64,000 nucleotides of DNA from Streptomyces sp. RKND-216 (GCF_004795255.1 NZ_SSBQ01000002.1:1097001-1161000); one strand, 5' to 3'; shown: positions 53,618-63,249, counted from the stretch's first letter. A program made the numbers and translations. Notes: generated by a model not told the origin, from the letters alone.

Positions 53618-56600
53618 ATGGGTGACATGGCTCAGGGAAAGTCGGCGTCCGTCCTCGACGCGTTCTCCCCGGCGACCCGCGCGTGGTTCGCCGGAGCGTT
53701 CCGCGCTCCCACCGCCGCGCAGGAGGGCGCGTGGCGGGCGCTGGCCGAGGAGTCCGACGCGCTGGTGGTCGCCCCCACCGGCTCCGGCAAGACGCTCGCC
53801 GCGTTCCTGGCCGCCCTCGACCGGCTGGCCTCCGTCCCGCCGCCCGCGGACCGCCTCAAACGCTGCCGCGTGCTGTACGTCTCGCCGCTGAAGGCGCTCG
53901 CGGTCGACGTCGAGCGGAACCTGCGCAGCCCGCTCACCGGGATCCGCCACGAGTCGGCCCGGCTGGGCCTGCCGGAGCCCGAGGTGCAGGTCGCCATCCG
54001 CTCCGGCGACACCCCGGCCGCGGACCGTCGCGCCCTGGCGCGCCGGCCGCCGGACATCCTCATCACCACGCCCGAGTCGCTGTTCCTCATGCTCACCTCC
54101 GCCGCCCGCGAGGCGCTGTCCGGTGTGGAGACGGTGATCGTGGACGAGGTGCACGCGGTGGCCGGCACCAAGCGGGGCGCGCATCTGGCACTGTCCCTGG
54201 AGCGCCTCGACGAGCTGCTGGACCGGCCGGCCCGCCGGATCGGGCTCTCCGCCACGGTGCGGCCGGTGGACGAGGTGGCCCGCTTCCTCTCCCCGCGGCG
54301 GCGGGCGACGATCGTGCAGCCGCCGTCAGAGAAGCGCTTCGACCTGTCGGTCGTGGTGCCGGTGGAGGACATGGGCGAGCTGGGCGGCTCCCCGGTGCAG
54401 GACGGGCCGGCCGGATCGGGCGGGCCGGGCGGCGGGGAGAAGCCGTCGATCTGGCCGTCCGTCGAGGAACGCATCGCCGATCTGGTCCAGGCGCACCGCT
54501 CCACCATCGTCTTCGCCAACTCACGCCGCCTCGCCGAACGGCTGTGCAACCGGCTCAACGAGATCGCGTACGAGCGCGCGACAGGTGAACCGCTCCCCGA
54601 GGAGCACTCCCCCGCCGAGGTCATGGCGCAGGCCGGAGCGGGCCGCGGCGCGCCACCGCTGCTGGCCCGCGCCCACCACGGCTCGGTGTCCAAGGAGCAG
54701 CGCGCCCAGGTCGAGGAGGACCTCAAGGCGGGGCGGCTGCCCGCCGTGGTGGCCACCTCCAGCCTGGAGCTGGGCATCGACATGGGCGCCGTGGACCTGG
54801 TGATCCAGGTGGAGTCGCCGCCGTCGGTGGCCTCCGGCCTCCAGCGGGTCGGACGCGCCGGCCACCAGGTGGGAGCCGTCTCCGCCGGGGTGGTCTTCCC
54901 CAAGTACCGGGGGGATCTGGTGCAGGCGGCCGTGGTGACCGAGCGGATGCGTGAGGGCGCCATCGAGGCGCTGCGCGTCCCCGCCAACCCCCTCGACGTG
55001 CTGGCCCAGCAGGTCGTCGCCATGACGGCCGTCGACTCCTGGGACGTGGACGCCCTGCTCGCCGTGGTCCGCCGTGCCGCGCCGTTCTCCTCACTTCCGG
55101 AGTCGGCGTACACCGGGGTGCTCGACATGCTCGCCGGCCGGTACCCCTCCGACGCCTTCGCCGAGCTGCGGCCCCGCCTGGTGTGGGACCGGGTCGCCCG
55201 CACGATCACCGGGCGGCCCGGCGCGCAGCGGCTCGCCGTCACCTCCGGAGGCACCATCCCGGACCGCGGCCTGTTCGGCGTATTCCTGGCAGGCGCCGAC
55301 CCGAAGAAGGGCGGTGGCCGGGTCGGGGAGCTGGACGAGGAGATGGTGTACGAGTCCCGCGTCGGCGACGTGTTCACCCTCGGCACCACGACGTGGCGGA
55401 TCGAGGACATCACCCGCGACCGGGTGCTGGTCACCCCCGCGCCCGGTCAGGCCGGCCGGCTGCCCTTCTGGAAGGGCGACCAGCTGGGCCGTCCGCTGGA
55501 ACTCGGCCGCGCTCTGGGCGCGTTCCTCCGCGAGATCGGCGGCCTGTCCGCCGAGGACGCCCGCACCCGGCTCACGAGCGCCGGCCTCGACGCATTCGCC
55601 GCCGGGAACGTGCTGGCCTACCTGGACGAGCAGCGCACCGCCTGCGGCCACGTCCCCGACGACCGCACCGTCGTGGTCGAACGGTTCCGCGACGAGCTGG
55701 GCGACTGGCGGGTCGTGGTGCACTCCCCCTTCGGGGCGCGGGTGCACGCGCCGTGGGCGCTGGCGCTGGGGGCGCGTCTCACCGAGCGGTACGGCATGGA
55801 CGCGCAGGTGATGCACGCCGACGACGGCATCGTGCTGCGTCTGCCGGACGCGGGCCTGATGGGCCTGGACATGTTCGGGCCGGGCGCGGACGCCGCGGGC
55901 GCGGACGCGGCGGATGCGGGGTTCGGGGACGACCCGGAGAAGCCCCCGCTCGGCGCGCAGGACGTGCTCTTCGACAAGGGCGAGGTGGACCAGCTCGTCA
56001 CCGACCAGGTCGGCGGGTCGGCGCTGTTCGCGGCGCGGTTCCGCGAGTGCGCCGCCCGCGCGCTGCTGCTCCCCCGCCGGAATCCGGGCAAGCGCACCCC
56101 GCTGTGGCAACAGCGCCAGCGCGCCTCGCAACTCCTCCAGGTCGCGAGCGAGTTCGGATCCTTCCCAATCGTGCTGGAGGCCGTCCGCGAATGTCTCCAG
56201 GACGTCTTCGACGTGCCCGGTCTCGGCACGCTGATGGGCGACATCGAGGCACGGCGGGTCCGGGTCGTCGAGGTCACCACGCCCGAGCCGTCGCCGTTCG
56301 CCCGGTCGCTGCTCTTCGGCTACGTCGCCCAGTTCCTGTACGAGGGGGACTCCCCGCTCGCCGAACGGCGGGCCGCCGCGCTGTCCCTGGACTCCCGCCT
56401 GTTGTCCGAGTTGCTGGGCCGGGCCGAGCTGCGCGAGCTGCTCGACCCCGAGGTGCTGGTTGGGCTCGAGGAGGAGCTGCAGTGGCGCACCCCGGAGCGC
56501 CGGCTCAAGGACGCCGAGGCCGTCGCAGACGCGCTGCGTGTCCTCGGCCCGCTCACCGACGACGAGCTGACGGAGCGCGGAGCCGACCCCGGCGGGGCCG

Positions 56601-58384
56601 CGGAGCTCGGACGCGCGCGCCGCGCCATCCGGGTGCGTATGGCGGGCCAGGAGCACTGGGCGGCGGTCGAGGACGCCGGCCGGCTGCGGGACGCACTGGG
56701 CGCCGCCCTTCCGGTGGGCGTGCCCGAGGCGTTCACCGAACCGGTGCCCGACCCACTGAGCGACCTGCTGTCCCGGTACGCCCGCACGCACGGCCCGTTC
56801 ACCTCCACCGAGGCCGCCGCACGCTTCGGCCTCGGCACGGCCGTGGCCGACGGCGCCCTGCACCGGCTCGCCGCCGCCGGGCGGCTGGTGCAGGGCGAGT
56901 TCCACCCCTCCGGCATCGGCCAGGAGTGGTGCGATCCGGCCGTGCTGCGACGGCTGCGGCGGCGGTCGCTGGCCGCCCTGCGGGAGGAGCTGGAGCCTGT
57001 TCCGCCTCCGGCGCTGGCCGCGTTCCTCCCGCGCTGGCAGCACGTCGGCGGCGGAGACCTGCGCGGGCTCGACGGAGTGGTCCGCGCCGTCGAACAGCTC
57101 CAGGGAGCACCGGTCCCGGCCTCCGCGCTGGAGAAGCTGGTACTGCCGAGCCGGGTGCGGGACTACTCCCCGGTCCTCCTGGACCAGCTCACCACGTCCG
57201 GGGAGGTGCTGTGGGCGGGTGCGGGCGCGCTGCCCGGCAAGGACGGCTGGGTCTGTCTGCACCTCGCGGACACCGCTCCCCTGCTGCGCCGGCCACCGCT
57301 GCCGCTGGAGACCTCACCGGTCCACCAGGCCGTGCTGGACACCTTGGAGGGCGGCTTCGGCCTGTTCTTCCGTCAGATCGCCGACCAGGTACGGGCCGTG
57401 CTGCCGGAGTGCGGCGAGACGGAGCTGGTCACCGCCGTCTGGGATCTGTCCTGGTCCGGGTTGCTCACCAACGACACCCTGGCCCCGCTGCGCGCGCACC
57501 TCGGCTCCGGCCGTACGGCGGGCGCGACCGCGCACCGCGCCAAGCGGGCGGTTCCGCGCGGACGATACGGCGGTCTGGGCGGCGGCGTGCGGGCCGCCGC
57601 ACGGGCGGCCGGGACGCCCCGGGGCGGGCCGCCCACCGTGGCCGGGCGCTGGGCGTTGCTCCCGCCCGCGGAGACCGATGCGACACACCGCGCGCACGCC
57701 CTGGCGCACACCTTGCTGGACCGCCACGGCGTGGTGACCCGCGGCGCCGTGCAGGCCGAGGGCGTGGAGGGCGGCTTCGCCGCCGCGTACCGGGTACTGT
57801 CCGCGTTCGAGGACAACGGCCAGGCGCGCCGCGGCTACGTGGTGGAAGGGCTCGGCGCTGCGCAGTTCGCGGTGGACGGCGCGGTGGACCGGCTGCGTGC
57901 CGTCCACCAGGCGCGGGAGCGCGGGGCGGAGCCGCACGGCACGGCGGCGCCCTGGGGCGAGGCGCCCTCGACGCACCGGCGTGGTGACGACGCGCGGGCC
58001 GTGGTGCTCGCGGCGGCCGACCCGGCGAACGCGTACGGCGCGGCGCTGCCGTGGCCGGAGCCTCCCGACGGAGCCACCCACAAACCCGGCCGCAAGGCGG
58101 GATCGCTGGTGGTCCTCGTCGACGGGGAACTCCAGCTGTACATGGAGCGCGGCGGGCGGACCCTGCTCGCCTGGCCGGCGGGGCCGGACGCACCGCCGGA
58201 GGCGGCCGAGCGGCTGCGTACGGCGGCCTCCGCGCTCGGGGACGCGGCGCGACGCGGTGCCGTGGGCACGCTCACCGTCGAACGGGTGAACGGTGGCGCC
58301 GCGCTGTCGTCTCCGCTGAGCGGCGTGCTGGAGGACGCGGGCTTCCACGCGACGCCGCGCGGCCTGCGCATCCGCGCCGCGTGA
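53618..58384 (+). CDS. lhr: Large Lhr-type ATP-dependent helicase
   Basis: About 1588 residues. Superfamily 2 helicase that moves 3'-5' on single-stranded DNA and prefers RNA:DNA hybrids. Core: Walker A APTGSGKTLAAFLAALDRL (about residue 51), VSPLKALAVDVERNL, DEVH box VIVDEVHAVAGTKRG, SATVRPVDEVARFL, then FANSRRLAERLCNRLNEI, ATSSLELGIDMGAVDLVIQV and QRVGRAGHQVGAVS. The winged-helix and Lhr-core C-terminal regions are followed by the extra ~650-residue Lhr-CTD, with GRYGGLGGGVRAAARAAGTP and the terminal beta-barrel LVVLVDGELQLYMERGGRTL. ATG at 53618 or 53627 (MAQGKSASVLDAFSPATRAW). nei follows by 37 bases. Confidence 0.93.
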   Translation: MGDMAQGKSASVLDAFSPATRAWFAGAFRAPTAAQEGAWRALAEESDALVVAPTGSGKTLAAFLAALDRLASVPPPADRLKRCRVLYVSPLKALAVDVERNLRSPLTGIRHESARLGLPEPEVQVAIRSGDTPAADRRALARRPPDILITTPESLFLMLTSAAREALSGVETVIVDEVHAVAGTKRGAHLALSLERLDELLDRPARRIGLSATVRPVDEVARFLSPRRRATIVQPPSEKRFDLSVVVPVEDMGELGGSPVQDGPAGSGGPGGGEKPSIWPSVEERIADLVQAHRSTIVFANSRRLAERLCNRLNEIAYERATGEPLPEEHSPAEVMAQAGAGRGAPPLLARAHHGSVSKEQRAQVEEDLKAGRLPAVVATSSLELGIDMGAVDLVIQVESPPSVASGLQRVGRAGHQVGAVSAGVVFPKYRGDLVQAAVVTERMREGAIEALRVPANPLDVLAQQVVAMTAVDSWDVDALLAVVRRAAPFSSLPESAYTGVLDMLAGRYPSDAFAELRPRLVWDRVARTITGRPGAQRLAVTSGGTIPDRGLFGVFLAGADPKKGGGRVGELDEEMVYESRVGDVFTLGTTTWRIEDITRDRVLVTPAPGQAGRLPFWKGDQLGRPLELGRALGAFLREIGGLSAEDARTRLTSAGLDAFAAGNVLAYLDEQRTACGHVPDDRTVVVERFRDELGDWRVVVHSPFGARVHAPWALALGARLTERYGMDAQVMHADDGIVLRLPDAGLMGLDMFGPGADAAGADAADAGFGDDPEKPPLGAQDVLFDKGEVDQLVTDQVGGSALFAARFRECAARALLLPRRNPGKRTPLWQQRQRASQLLQVASEFGSFPIVLEAVRECLQDVFDVPGLGTLMGDIEARRVRVVEVTTPEPSPFARSLLFGYVAQFLYEGDSPLAERRAAALSLDSRLLSELLGRAELRELLDPEVLVGLEEELQWRTPERRLKDAEAVADALRVLGPLTDDELTERGADPGGAAELGRARRAIRVRMAGQEHWAAVEDAGRLRDALGAALPVGVPEAFTEPVPDPLSDLLSRYARTHGPFTSTEAAARFGLGTAVADGALHRLAAAGRLVQGEFHPSGIGQEWCDPAVLRRLRRRSLAALREELEPVPPPALAAFLPRWQHVGGGDLRGLDGVVRAVEQLQGAPVPASALEKLVLPSRVRDYSPVLLDQLTTSGEVLWAGAGALPGKDGWVCLHLADTAPLLRRPPLPLETSPVHQAVLDTLEGGFGLFFRQIADQVRAVLPECGETELVTAVWDLSWSGLLTNDTLAPLRAHLGSGRTAGATAHRAKRAVPRGRYGGLGGGVRAAARAAGTPRGGPPTVAGRWALLPPAETDATHRAHALAHTLLDRHGVVTRGAVQAEGVEGGFAAAYRVLSAFEDNGQARRGYVVEGLGAAQFAVDGAVDRLRAVHQARERGAEPHGTAAPWGEAPSTHRRGDDARAVVLAAADPANAYGAALPWPEPPDGATHKPGRKAGSLVVLVDGELQLYMERGGRTLLAWPAGPDAPPEAAERLRTAASALGDAARRGAVGTLTVERVNGGAALSSPLSGVLEDAGFHATPRGLRIRAA

Positions 58385-58421
58385 CCCGCCCGTCCGGGGC
58401 GAACGCTGGGAGCATGGGCGC

Positions 58422-59216
58422 ATGCCCGAGGGAGACACCGTCTGGCGCACGGCGCGGTCGCTGCACACAGCGCTGGCCGGCGCCTTGGTCGTGCGCAGCG
58501 ACCTGCGGGTGCCACGGCTGGCCACCGTGGACCTCACCGGGCGGCGCATCCTGGGGGTCGTGCCGCGCGGCAAGCACCTCCTGACCAGGCTGGACGGCGG
58601 CCTGACCCTGCACTCCCACCTCGGTATGGAGGGTTCCTGGCGTCTCTACCGCTCCGGTGCCCGCTGGACCGGGGGCCCCGGCCACCAAATCCGCGCGGTG
58701 CTGGGCACCGAGGGTGTCTCGGCAGTGGGCTACGCCCTTCCCCTGCTCGAACTGCTCCGCACGGCCGACGAGCCGCAGGCGGTCGGCCATCTGGGTCCCG
58801 ACCTGCTGGGGCCGGACTGGGACCCGGACGAGGCGGCACGCCGCCTGTCGGCCGACCCGGACCGCCCGCTCGGCGAGGCGCTTCTCGACCAGCGCAACCT
58901 CGCCGGCATCGGCAACGTGTACCGCTCGGAGCTGTGCTTCCTGGCTCGCACGGCGCCGTGGACGCCGGTTCGCCTCGCCCCGGACCCGCACCGTCTGGTG
59001 GAGGTCGCCCGGCGGCTTCTGGACGCCAACAAGGCCCACGGCGCCCGCAGCACCACGGGGAACCGGTCGCGGGGCCGACTGCTCTACGTGTACGGCCGGG
59101 CGGGAGAACCGTGCCGCCGCTGCGGCGCCCCCGTGCGGTCGGCGGAGTTCGGCCCGTCCGGCGAGAAGCGCCTCGCCTACTGGTGCCCCCGCTGCCAGCC
59201 CGATCCTTCCGCCTGA
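58422..59216 (+). CDS. nei: Endonuclease VIII-type DNA glycosylase (Nei/Fpg family)
   Basis: 264 residues. Bifunctional glycosylase/AP lyase that removes oxidised bases. It begins MPEGDTVWRTARSLHTALAG: the catalytic N-terminal Pro2 (after Met removal) and Glu3, with PEGDT typical of Nei rather than Fpg. PRGKHLLTRLDGGLTLHSHL carries the conserved Lys and HLGMEG-type loop. The H2TH region includes LDQRNLAGIGNVYRSELCFL. The zinc finger near the C-terminus has CRRCG and YWCPRCQ. It follows lhr by 37 bases on the same strand, so the two are probably co-transcribed as a repair unit. Confidence 0.93.
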   Translation: MPEGDTVWRTARSLHTALAGALVVRSDLRVPRLATVDLTGRRILGVVPRGKHLLTRLDGGLTLHSHLGMEGSWRLYRSGARWTGGPGHQIRAVLGTEGVSAVGYALPLLELLRTADEPQAVGHLGPDLLGPDWDPDEAARRLSADPDRPLGEALLDQRNLAGIGNVYRSELCFLARTAPWTPVRLAPDPHRLVEVARRLLDANKAHGARSTTGNRSRGRLLYVYGRAGEPCRRCGAPVRSAEFGPSGEKRLAYWCPRCQPDPSA

Positions 59217-59458
59217 GCGGAGGGACGGCTCCCGGCCGGCGACGGGCCACGGGCGAACCGCCGCGCCGGGCGACGTTCGGTGACGTGCACCGGCACCACG
59301 CTCAAGCCCCAGCCCCCCGCAGCCACGGACGCCTCCAGCGGCCCGCAGTCCTCCGGGCGTACGGCCAGCCGCCACACCGCATACCCCCACACGAGTGCGC
59401 CGGTTCCGCAGGCCAGCCACCACAGGCCGCGGAGCAGGTGCGACGCCCGTATGCCCAT
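59177..59458 (-). CDS. Small membrane protein of unknown function
   Basis: 93 residues. An N-terminal membrane segment (LRGLWWLACGTGALVWGYAV) is followed by RLAVRPEDCGPLEASVAAGG and WGLSVVPVHVTERRPARRF, then a low-complexity tail. The C-terminal 13 codons overlap the end of nei on the other strand. GGAAGG lies upstream of the ATG. It appears to be a conserved Streptomyces gene between nei and clgR; I cannot name a family. Confidence 0.6.
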   Translation of the reverse strand: MGIRASHLLRGLWWLACGTGALVWGYAVWRLAVRPEDCGPLEASVAAGGWGLSVVPVHVTERRPARRFARGPSPAGSRPSAQAEGSGWQRGHQ

Positions 59459-59612
59459 GCACGTCCGCCTTCCGCACGGCTCACGGCCACCCGGCGATCG
59501 TCGGCCGCGTCACCGATGGTCCCCTACGGCCGGCGCCCGCGCGACCACAGCGGCGGCGTTCCCGACCGGGTCCCGGACGCTCCGGCCCGGCGCCCACGGC
59601 CCGCCCCGGAAA

Positions 59613-59661
59613 GCCGTGAGGCGCGCACCGAGCCCGCTGGGGCTAGTGCGCGCCTCACGGC
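59613..59661 (-). terminator. Hairpin terminator after clgR
   Basis: Perfect 16-bp stem, 59613-59628 (GCCGTGAGGCGCGCAC) against 59646-59661; the 17-base loop can form a further 5-bp stem (AGCCC/GGGCT). It lies 58 bases beyond the clgR stop. Confidence 0.85.
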
Positions 59662-59718
59662 GTACGGTCCCGCACATCCCGGCACCGGGGCCGGTGTGGC
59701 GGGCGCCGGCCGGTGTGG

Positions 59719-60111
59719 TCAGGCGGCGACGACGTCCACGGCCTCCGTGGGCGCCTTGATCGTGACGCGCTCCTCCGGCACACCCGTCACCGAGGTGACG
59801 GACGGCATCCGCTCGACCGGGCCCAGCATCGGACGCATCGGCGCCGGTACTGTGTCGCTGGCGGCGGACTCGGCAAGCTCGGCGAGCGCCAGTTCGTCGC
59901 TGACCGCGCGCATGACCTCGGACATCCGCAGCTCGAGCGCGTCGCAGATGGACGACAACAGCTCGGAGGACGCTTCCTTCTGGCCTCGCTCCACCTCGGA
60001 GAGGTAACCGAGCGACACCCGGGCGGACGACGAGACCTCGCGCAGGGTACGGCCCTGGCGTTGGCGCTGCCGACGCAGCACGTCACCCAACAGGCGACGG
60101 AGCAGAATCAT
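59719..60111 (-). CDS. clgR: Clp protease gene regulator ClgR
   Basis: 130 residues. Helix-turn-helix (Xre/Cro) activator of clpP, clpC and lon genes in actinobacteria. [20 protein letters not shown] opens the domain, and [20 protein letters not shown] followed by [20 protein letters not shown] is the classical ClgR HTH. A linker rich in Pro/Val ends ...TEAVDVVAA. The terminal Ala-Ala matches the C-terminal signal by which Streptomyces Clp protease regulators are degraded by ClpP1P2, giving feedback control. GGAGGAG precedes the ATG at 60111. It lies downstream of cinA, as in other actinobacteria (rimO-pgsA-cinA-clgR). Confidence 0.93.
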   Translation of the reverse strand: MILLRRLLGDVLRRQRQRQGRTLREVSSSARVSLGYLSEVERGQKEASSELLSSICDALELRMSEVMRAVSDELALAELAESAASDTVPAPMRPMLGPVERMPSVTSVTGVPEERVTIKAPTEAVDVVAA

Positions 60112-60383
60112 CGGTGCTCCTCCCTCTACAACGCGTGCCGTCTTCTGCGTTCCCCATGTCGCGGGCCGTCCGGCTGCCGTCTGCACGGCCGGGCGGCCCA
60201 CACCCTTCAGCCTCCACCGTACCCCCTCGGCCTGTGGCCGTGCGGGGAGCGATGTCGTGTTCACTCAGGGCTGCAAACATCCCGCAGCTCCCGGATGTTC
60301 CGTACCCTGCGGGGCCGTCGGCACGCCGAATCCGGCCAGTGGATATGTGCCGGCCCGCTTTCCCGACGGTCCGGATCCACCGG

Positions 60384-60920
60384 TCAGGGGCCGCCCGTCT
60401 CCTCGAGCAGCAGCTCCAGCGCGGCGAGGACGGCGCCCTCCCGGACGTCCGCCCGGTCCCCGTCGAGCCGGCACTCCCGAGCGCGGACGCGTCCCTCGGC
60501 CCCGGGCGGCCCCGGTGCGCAGTGGTGGCCGGGACCGGCCACCGCCACATAGACCAGTCCGACCGGCTTGCCGTCCTGCGGGTCCGGTCCCGCCACACCG
60601 GTCGTAGCCACGCCCCAGTCCGCGCACATCACTCGCCGTACGCCCTCCGCCATGCGGCGTGCCACCTCCGCGTCGACCGCTCCCCGCTCGTCGAGCAGGC
60701 CGCCGTCCACACCCAGCACGTCGCGCTTGACGTCCGTCGCGTACGCGGTGACCGCGCCGCGGAAGGCACGGGAGGCCCCCGGGACGGCCGTGAGGCGGCC
60801 CGCGACCAGGCCGCCGGTCAGGGACTCGGCGACGGCCACGGTCTCACCTTTGCGGACCAGCTCCTCCAGCAGCCGGGCGGCGACCTCGGGCGCGGCCCCG
60901 GCCCCCGCCGGTGCGGTCAT
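60384..60920 (-). CDS. cinA: CinA C-terminal-domain protein (PncC-type)
   Basis: 178 residues, only the C-terminal CinA (PncC) domain, which hydrolyses nicotinamide mononucleotide amide in other bacteria and so recycles NMN left by ligase. Blocks: LVRKGETVAVAESLTGGLVA, RAFRGAVTAYATDVKRDVLG, DWGVATTGVAGPDPQDGKPV and GLVYVAVAGPG. Its ATG overlaps the pgsA stop (ATGA), so the two are translationally coupled. Stand-alone CinA-C proteins are usual at this place. Confidence 0.9.
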   Translation of the reverse strand: MTAPAGAGAAPEVAARLLEELVRKGETVAVAESLTGGLVAGRLTAVPGASRAFRGAVTAYATDVKRDVLGVDGGLLDERGAVDAEVARRMAEGVRRVMCADWGVATTGVAGPDPQDGKPVGLVYVAVAGPGHHCAPGPPGAEGRVRARECRLDGDRADVREGAVLAALELLLEETGGP

Positions 60921-61624
60921 CGGTTCTGTTCCCGCCCCGTGCCAGGGGGCTCCGCCACCGGTGCGGCGCCGCCGTGGTCGCCCTGTCCCGCCTTCTCCGC
61001 CTCGATGCCGGCCCGGCGCAGGACGAGGGCCTGCCGCACGTAGTCGAGACCGGTGCCGACGGTCAGCACCACCGCCAGGCCCATCACCCACCAGCGCAGC
61101 GAGGCCAGCGGCCCGGTCAGCTCCAGGACGTACATGCCGACGGCGACGCCCTGGGCGAGCGTCTTCATCTTGCCGCCGCGGCTGGCCGGGATGATCCCGT
61201 GCCGGATGACCAAGAAGCGCATCAGGGTGATGCCGAGCTCCCGGGCCAGAATGACCACGGTCACCCACCACGGGAGGTCGCCGAGCGCCGAGAGGCAGAT
61301 CAGCGCCGCACCCATGATCGCCTTGTCGGCGATCGGGTCGGCGAGCTTGCCGAAGTCGGTGATGAGGTTGTGGCGGCGGGCCAGCTCGCCGTCGAACAGG
61401 TCGGTGATCATGGCGACGGTGAAGGCCGCCCAGGCGAACGAGCGCCACGCGGGATCGTGCCCGCCGTCCGCGAGCATCAGCAGCACGAAGGCGGGCACCA
61501 GCACCAGACGCAGCATGGTCAGGATGTTGGCGATGTTCCATAGACCGGCCTTGGGCACCGGCGTCGTCGGCCTGGGTTTCGCCACGGGACCACCGCCGGC
61601 TGCGGAGGCGGGCACTCCGGTCAT
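60917..61624 (-). CDS. pgsA: CDP-alcohol phosphatidyltransferase (phosphatidylglycerophosphate synthase type)
   Basis: 235 residues, membrane enzyme that joins CDP-diacylglycerol to an alcohol such as glycerol-3-phosphate. The CDP-alcohol motif [20 protein letters not shown] followed by IAD (residues 78-100) has the full DG-x2-AR-x8-G-x3-D-x3-D pattern. Hydrophobic segments include [34 protein letters not shown] and [17 protein letters not shown]. Start and stop both overlap neighbours as ATGA (rimO upstream, cinA downstream). In the equivalent position of M. tuberculosis the gene is pgsA3. The exact alcohol is inferred. Confidence 0.9.
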   Translation of the reverse strand: MTGVPASAAGGGPVAKPRPTTPVPKAGLWNIANILTMLRLVLVPAFVLLMLADGGHDPAWRSFAWAAFTVAMITDLFDGELARRHNLITDFGKLADPIADKAIMGAALICLSALGDLPWWVTVVILARELGITLMRFLVIRHGIIPASRGGKMKTLAQGVAVGMYVLELTGPLASLRWWVMGLAVVLTVGTGLDYVRQALVLRRAGIEAEKAGQGDHGGAAPVAEPPGTGREQNR

Positions 61625-63156
61625 CCGGTCGCCTCCTCGCTCTCGCTTGCCAGGGGCTCGGCGACCAGGTCCACTCCCTCGGTCGCCACCACCTTCGCCT
61701 CGACCATACGTCCAACGGCCAGGCCGTGGCACGACGCGCCGGTGAGCAGCACCTGCCCGTCGGTCTCGGGGGCCTGGTGGGCGGCGCGACCGACCGGGCC
61801 CTCGCCCTCCGGGCCGTCGCCGAGGTCCTCCACCAGCACCCGGACGGTCTCGCCCAGCCGTTCCTCGGCGCGCTGCGCGGTCAGTTCCTCGGCAAGGCGG
61901 GAGAGCCGTTCCAGGCGTGCGGCGACCACATCGGGGTCGTGCTTCTCCTCGTATCCGGCGGCTTCGGTGCCGTCCTCGTCGGAGTAACCGAAGACTCCCA
62001 CGGCGTCGAGCCGGGCGGCGGACAGGAAGCGTTCCAGTTCGTGGACGTCGGCCTCGGTCTCGCCCGGGAAGCCAACGATGAAGTTGGAGCGGGCACCCGC
62101 GTTCGGGGCCTTGGCCCGGATGGAATCCAGCAGCGCGAGGAAGGAGTCGGTGTCGCCGAAGCGGCGCATGGCGCGCAGCACGCCGGGGGCGGAGTGCTGG
62201 AAGGACAGGTCGAAGTAGGGGGCGACCTTCTCGGTGCCGGTGAGCACGTCGATGAGGTCGGGACGCATCTCGGCGGGCTGGAGGTAGCTCACCCGGACGC
62301 GTTCGATCCCGTCGACGGCGGCCAGCTCGGGCAGCAGCGTCTCGAGCAGCCGGATGTCGCCCAGGTCCTTGCCGTAGGAGGTGTTGTTCTCGGAGACGAG
62401 CATGACCTCGCGGACGCCCTGCTCCGCGAGCCAGCGGGTCTCGGCGAGCACGTCGGAGGGGCGACGGGAGATGAACGAGCCACGGAAGGAGGGGATGGCG
62501 CAGAACGAGCAGCGCCGGTCGCAGCCGGACGCGAGCTTCACCGAGGCCACCGGGCTCTTGCCCAGGCGGCGGCGCAGCGGGGCCCGCGGGCCGGATGCCG
62601 GCGCGAGGCCGTCGGGGAGGTCGGAGGGTGCGGCGGCCGCGGCGTCGGCGCCGTCGACCGCCTCGCCGGCGGGCGCGGCCGCGTCGCCGTGCCCGGGCAG
62701 CGCGACCCCGGCACCAGCCTGCTGACGTGCGGCGGGGCTGACGGGCAGCAGCTTGCGGCGGTCGCGCGGCACATGGGCGGCGTGGACGCCGCCGGCGAGG
62801 ATGGTGCGCAGCCGGTCGGAGATGTCGGTGTAGTCGTCGAAGCCGAGGACGCCGTCCGCCTCCGGGAGGGCGTCCGCGAGTTCTCTGCCGTACCGTTCCG
62901 CCATGCAGCCGACGGCGACGACCGCCTGCGTACGGCCGTGATCCTTCAGGTCGTTGGCCTCCAGCAGCGCGTCGACGCTGTCCTTCTTGGCGGCCTCGAC
63001 GAAACCACAGGTGTTGACGACGGCGACATCTGCGTCCTCGGCTTCCTCGACGAGGTCCCAGCCGTCCGCTGCCAGGCGGCCGGCGAGCTCCTCGGAGTCC
63101 ACCTCGTTACGGGCGCAGCCGAGCGTGACAAGGGCGACGGTACGGCGTTCGGGCAT
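61621..63156 (-). CDS. rimO: Ribosomal protein S12 methylthiotransferase RimO
   Basis: 511 residues. Radical-SAM enzyme that methylthiolates an aspartate of ribosomal protein S12. UPF0004 cysteines: [40 protein letters not shown] and [20 protein letters not shown]. Radical SAM motif [29 protein letters not shown] and [20 protein letters not shown] blocks follow, then a TRAM domain. An Ala/Gly-rich insertion of about 55 residues lies between the UPF0004 and radical-SAM domains (around residues 135-195), longer than in E. coli RimO. ATG at 63156; its stop overlaps the pgsA start. Confidence 0.95.
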   Translation of the reverse strand: MPERRTVALVTLGCARNEVDSEELAGRLAADGWDLVEEAEDADVAVVNTCGFVEAAKKDSVDALLEANDLKDHGRTQAVVAVGCMAERYGRELADALPEADGVLGFDDYTDISDRLRTILAGGVHAAHVPRDRRKLLPVSPAARQQAGAGVALPGHGDAAAPAGEAVDGADAAAAAPSDLPDGLAPASGPRAPLRRRLGKSPVASVKLASGCDRRCSFCAIPSFRGSFISRRPSDVLAETRWLAEQGVREVMLVSENNTSYGKDLGDIRLLETLLPELAAVDGIERVRVSYLQPAEMRPDLIDVLTGTEKVAPYFDLSFQHSAPGVLRAMRRFGDTDSFLALLDSIRAKAPNAGARSNFIVGFPGETEADVHELERFLSAARLDAVGVFGYSDEDGTEAAGYEEKHDPDVVAARLERLSRLAEELTAQRAEERLGETVRVLVEDLGDGPEGEGPVGRAAHQAPETDGQVLLTGASCHGLAVGRMVEAKVVATEGVDLVAEPLASESEEATG

Positions 63157-63249
63157 GGCCTCAGCCTACGTCGTCCGGCGCGCGGCTCCGGCCGCGCCCT
63201 CGCGGCGGCGCGCACCCGGTCGCCGCCGGGCACGGACCGCCGCGGTGCG

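Noticed and set aside
55091..57262. A 723-codon open frame on the minus strand inside lhr
   Set aside because: Antisense shadow of the helicase, whose motifs are continuous on the plus strand.
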